Below, in pieces: positions 61,490-64,000 of a DNA stretch of 64,000 bases. Source of the stretch: Cryptomeria japonica (taxonomy: Eukaryota; Streptophyta; Pinopsida; Cupressales; Cupressaceae); the NCBI RefSeq assembly GCF_030272615.1, contig NC_081409.1, positions 243,843,924-243,907,923 on the forward strand, read 5' to 3'. The notes beneath the pieces were generated by a model. It saw only the letters and a program-made list of their open reading frames with translations, was not told the origin of the DNA and searched no databases. Position 1 is the stretch's first letter, and each line of letters starts with the position of its first letter. The position numbers and the translations under genes are program-made.

Positions 61490-62770
61490 TTAGTTTGCTA
61501 GTTCAATGACTTCCACACTAGGTGCAGAAACTGGTTCTTCTTGTGACACTTTTTCAGGTTTCTTCTTCCATGTTGTCTTTGTATCTACTTGAACAGTTTC
61601 AACTTCAATCTTTCCTTCTGGAGTGACCGGTATATCATCTGATATGTTCTTTCTCATTCTGCAGGTTCTGGCAGGGTGTCTCGATTTGTTGCAATGATAG
61701 CATACCACTCCAGATGTTCTCCATGGTCCATTGTTCATTCTACCATTCTTCCTCCTGCATGTTGCACTAGTGTGACCGCTACCATAGCAAATCAAACAGG
61801 TTGCTCTCCAACTAGTTGCCGCTTGATAGCCACCACCACCTGACTGATGGTCATAGGCATTATACTAGTTTGGATTCCGATTCATAGAGGATTCAGAAAA
61901 AACTCCTTGACTCCTTTGAGGATATCTTCCAGTGTTGTGTATAACAGACCTGCATTCAAATGCTCTATGCTGAAACTTGTTGCATGCATAACAGTTACCA
62001 TTGAATCTATTGGATCTAGGCTTATTATTTAGAAAGTAGGGAAAATTATTGTAAGCCTTACTTCTGCATACATTGGAAGTGTGTCCTTCTTTGAGACAAT
62101 TAAAGCAAATAGGTTTGAACTTTTGCTTACCTTTATCCTTTGGTGCCAGTTGCTTCTTTGATGCTCCATCTTTTGTTCCAAAGGTCTCACCTTCCTCATA
62201 ACCAAAAAAACCAAGTCCAGTGGTATTCTTTACCGATTTTGCTGATTCAAGCTTTTGTTCTAGCTTAACAGTTCTCTTATTGAATTTGGCAAGTATTTCC
62301 TTTGACTCAGTGAGTTCTTTTGAAATAGCAGTATTGGATTCCTTCAAGGTTGCATTCTTAGAAATAGCCATGTTTAGTTCACCTTGCATTTCTTCTTTTT
62401 CCACTTTACTCTCTTGGATATGAGCGGTAAGTGCACTGGTTTCTTGCTTCAGCTTAGAGATCTCATGATCTTTGTCTTTTACCAGATCTTGAGCTTTCCT
62501 CCAGTTCTCAAGCTCTTGACACATTCTGATAGTCAATCCTTCCAGTTCCCTTCTTAGGTTAGCATTAGATTCATTCAGTTTTTCAACTTCTTCAACTAGG
62601 GCTTCCATGTCTGCTTCATTAGAAGAACTATTTTTAGTAAGCTCCATCAGTTTTTTAGCATGCTCTCTTCTCTTTGCCAGAGAGGCTTTATATTTGACTT
62701 TGAGTTTATCAAAGGCTTTCTCAGTCTGAGTGAGATGATGAGTAAGTTCCCTCACAGTATATTTCCCCAT
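61490..62770 (-). pseudogene. Gag-like coiled-coil protein with four CCHC zinc knuckles
   Basis: Starts at ATG 62770 (MGKYTVRELTHHL), 35 bases inside the PBS, and ends at 61490, 426 residues. Residues 1-200 form a long heptad-type coiled coil (KLKQETSAL, ESKVEKEEMQGELN, LEQKLESAK). Then come CFNCLKEGHTSNVC (~62105), CYACNKFQHRAFEC (~61990), CYGSGHTSATC preceded by LI (~61790) and CYHCNKSRHPARTC (~61700). The first, second and fourth are CX2CX4HX4C; the third lacks one spacing residue (CX3-type). One in-frame TAG at 61865 separates knuckle pairs. It resembles the C-terminal part of copia gag, but the usual gag capsid helices are replaced by the coiled coil. Likely role: packaging of the element's RNA. 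It cannot be made full length unless the stop is bypassed. Confidence 0.75.
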
Positions 62771-62804
62771 ATCTCCTTCCAAGTGGTTAAACTTATAGAA
62801 AGGT

Positions 62805-62818
62805 TGGCTCTGATACCA
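62805..62818 (-). other. Primer binding site of the outer element, initiator Met tRNA
   Basis: On the minus strand TGGTATCAGAGCCA lies two bases after the LTR end CATCA. The + strand TGGCTCTGATACCA resembles a tRNA 3' end but no tRNA body is present. Confidence 0.92.
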
Positions 62819-62820
62819 AT

Positions 62821-63943
62821 TGATGAATACTAAGAGGGGGGGGGGGTGAATTTGTATACAAAAAAATGCTGAACTCAAACACTTAAACAATTTAGCAGTA
62901 AACCAGTATAACAATTTTACTAACAAACCGGTTAAGACAAATACAAACCAAACAACAAATAAGGCATTCACCCACAGGAGCACAATCACCATAACACAAG
63001 AGATTTTGACGTGGAAACCCAAATGGGAAAAACCATGGTGAGATGAAACTCACAAGTAACTATTTGTAGAATAGTAACCAGACCGGTTAAGGTCATACAA
63101 TGTTCTTCACCAGAACAAATCCTGTTAGGAATCTCAATCTCTGTTAGGAGATAAGTCTGATTAAAGACTACCTTGTGAGAGGATTTACAAAGGCTTTGCC
63201 AGGCCTACTCGGTTAAGGGTTTCAGACTTGTCGAAGATGTGAGTAATCAATAAGTGAGTGATCTAAATACTAGCACAGTATGCTTGGTTAGATCCTTGAT
63301 AGCTCATTGTTAATGCATTTCAACATTACTTCAGTCTTCAAAATCTCCACACTCTATTTCTTCACACATACCTAATCTTCTCCTGTGATTGCACATACAA
63401 AAGCCTCATCAACCACCTAAAAAATCCTAACAATCTCATAAAACCCCTTGACATGATGTCCTTATAAAGGAATTTGATTTCATGTCGGTCCAATAGGATT
63501 ACATTGCAAGTTCCTAGGTTCAGTGCATCTGGACACATTTGGTAACACAACACAGAATCACCGCCAAAGTGTTAGTGGATGATAACTCATCACAGAAATA
63601 CCGGTTGGTAACTCATCACAGAGTAATACCGGTTCATACATTTACCAATTACTGGTTCATACATTTTACCAATTACCAGTTTGTCAAAATGAAGACTGGG
63701 AAAAAAGGTAACAACTGCTTTGTTCCTTCATACCGCTTTGGGATCCTCGAACCGCTTGAGTCTTCATACCGCTTGAGATCGGTAAACACTTTCTGCAAAA
63801 CACCAATAGTCTAAAGACTATAATACATAATACCGGTTGGAACAAATACCGGTTGAGCATAACTCATACATACAAAAAGTGATCTCCAAGCAAGTGTGTG
63901 TCCATCAATGACAATCACAACATCATCATCAAAAATGCCAACA
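62821..63943 (-). repeat. Outer element right (5') LTR, intact
   Basis: 1,123 bp; minus-strand start TGTTGGCATTTTTG and end ATTCATCA. It contains TATA-like TTTATAAG (minus) near 63470 and several CCGGTT/ACCGGT words. It includes the uninterrupted GGAAC site that was the target of the Tat-like insertion in the other LTR. Confidence 0.95.
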
Positions 63944-64000
63944 CATCGGTATAACCAAAGCAATCAGTATGTGTTACTTTGAGCCACCCTGACGCCTGAA
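63944..64000. repeat. Right flank: TSD CATCG and resumed host repeat
   Basis: CATCG (63944-63948) is the right target duplication. The following bases match 37518-37570, so the host repeat continues past the window end. Confidence 0.85.

Larger units (their letters stand above)
37741..63943 (-). mobile_element. Outer LTR element, gag-only, with unknown ORF2 (minus strand)
   Basis: Defined by 1.12 kb LTRs at both ends, TSD CATCG, an initiator-Met PBS (62805-62818) and a polypurine tract (57526-57539). Read on the minus strand the LTR starts TGTTGGCATTTT and ends ATTCATCA. After removing the 18.66 kb nested insertion the element is about 7.54 kb with a 5.3 kb interior. The interior has a zinc-knuckle gag-like ORF and a ~1,100-codon ORF of unknown function, and no protease, RT, RNase H or integrase. 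It must have depended on another element's enzymes, probably copia-type given the PBS. Confidence 0.88.

Noticed and set aside
62805-62820. tRNA-Met-like 3' end
   Set aside because: Only the primer binding site of an LTR element; no tRNA body or cloverleaf is present.

Overview
This is a nuclear plant window. It has a fatty acyl reductase gene of the seed-plant MS2/FAR2 type with introns, plant-style LTR retrotransposons (initiator-Met primer sites, a Tat-type Ty3/gypsy with a second RNase H) and a clathrin heavy chain gene fragment. The density of nested elements, multi-kilobase TE-laden introns and long simple repeats suggest a large repeat-rich genome, probably a gymnosperm. That last point is inference.

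Layout. 12-4186: 5' LTR and truncated gag-pol of a Ty3/gypsy element (+), with five in-frame stops. 4223-4636: three copies of a ~137 bp tandem repeat. 5028-11937: the only cellular gene, a 10-exon fatty acyl-CoA/ACP reductase; all exons are recognisable, but one extra A at the exon 3 donor breaks the frame. 12-13.7 kb: 3' flank with short tandem repeats. 14.5-26.9 kb: a direct array of three ~3.0 kb non-coding units with a TATA-like box; units 2 and 3 carry the same insertion of a ~1.03 kb inverted-repeat element, and in unit 2 that element holds a second copy in reverse. 27-30.5 kb: decayed gag-like coding sequence. 31.7-32.4 kb: a copia-like remnant reduced to partial LTRs around ~190 bp. 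33.1-34.7 kb: 1.3 kb of GA-rich DNA followed by (CATA)n and (TA)n. 36.2-36.8 kb: two exons and the tail of a clathrin heavy chain pseudogene (-).

37.7-63.9 kb is a nest of two minus-strand LTR elements. The outer one (37741-63943, TSD CATCG, about 7.5 kb net) has an initiator-Met PBS, a coiled-coil protein with four CCHC knuckles and a ~1,100-codon second ORF of unknown function, but no reverse transcriptase or integrase. Its left LTR was split by an 18.7 kb Tat-like Ty3/gypsy element (38766-57420). That element carries gag-protease and RT-RNaseH-aRNaseH-integrase on the minus strand. Between pol and its 3' LTR it also carries an antisense, apparently intron-containing plant-mobile-domain (PMD) gene.

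In both elements the reading frames run for kilobases almost without indels but contain about 25 in-frame stops, nearly all TAG or TGA. This pattern suggests decay by C-to-T changes in methylated CHG and CG sites rather than random decay. The most interesting items are the antisense PMD gene, the gag-only element with its unknown ORF2, an AGCGCTATTGT-type repeat shared by the gypsy leader and the PMD intron, and the insertion history recorded in the 3 kb array.
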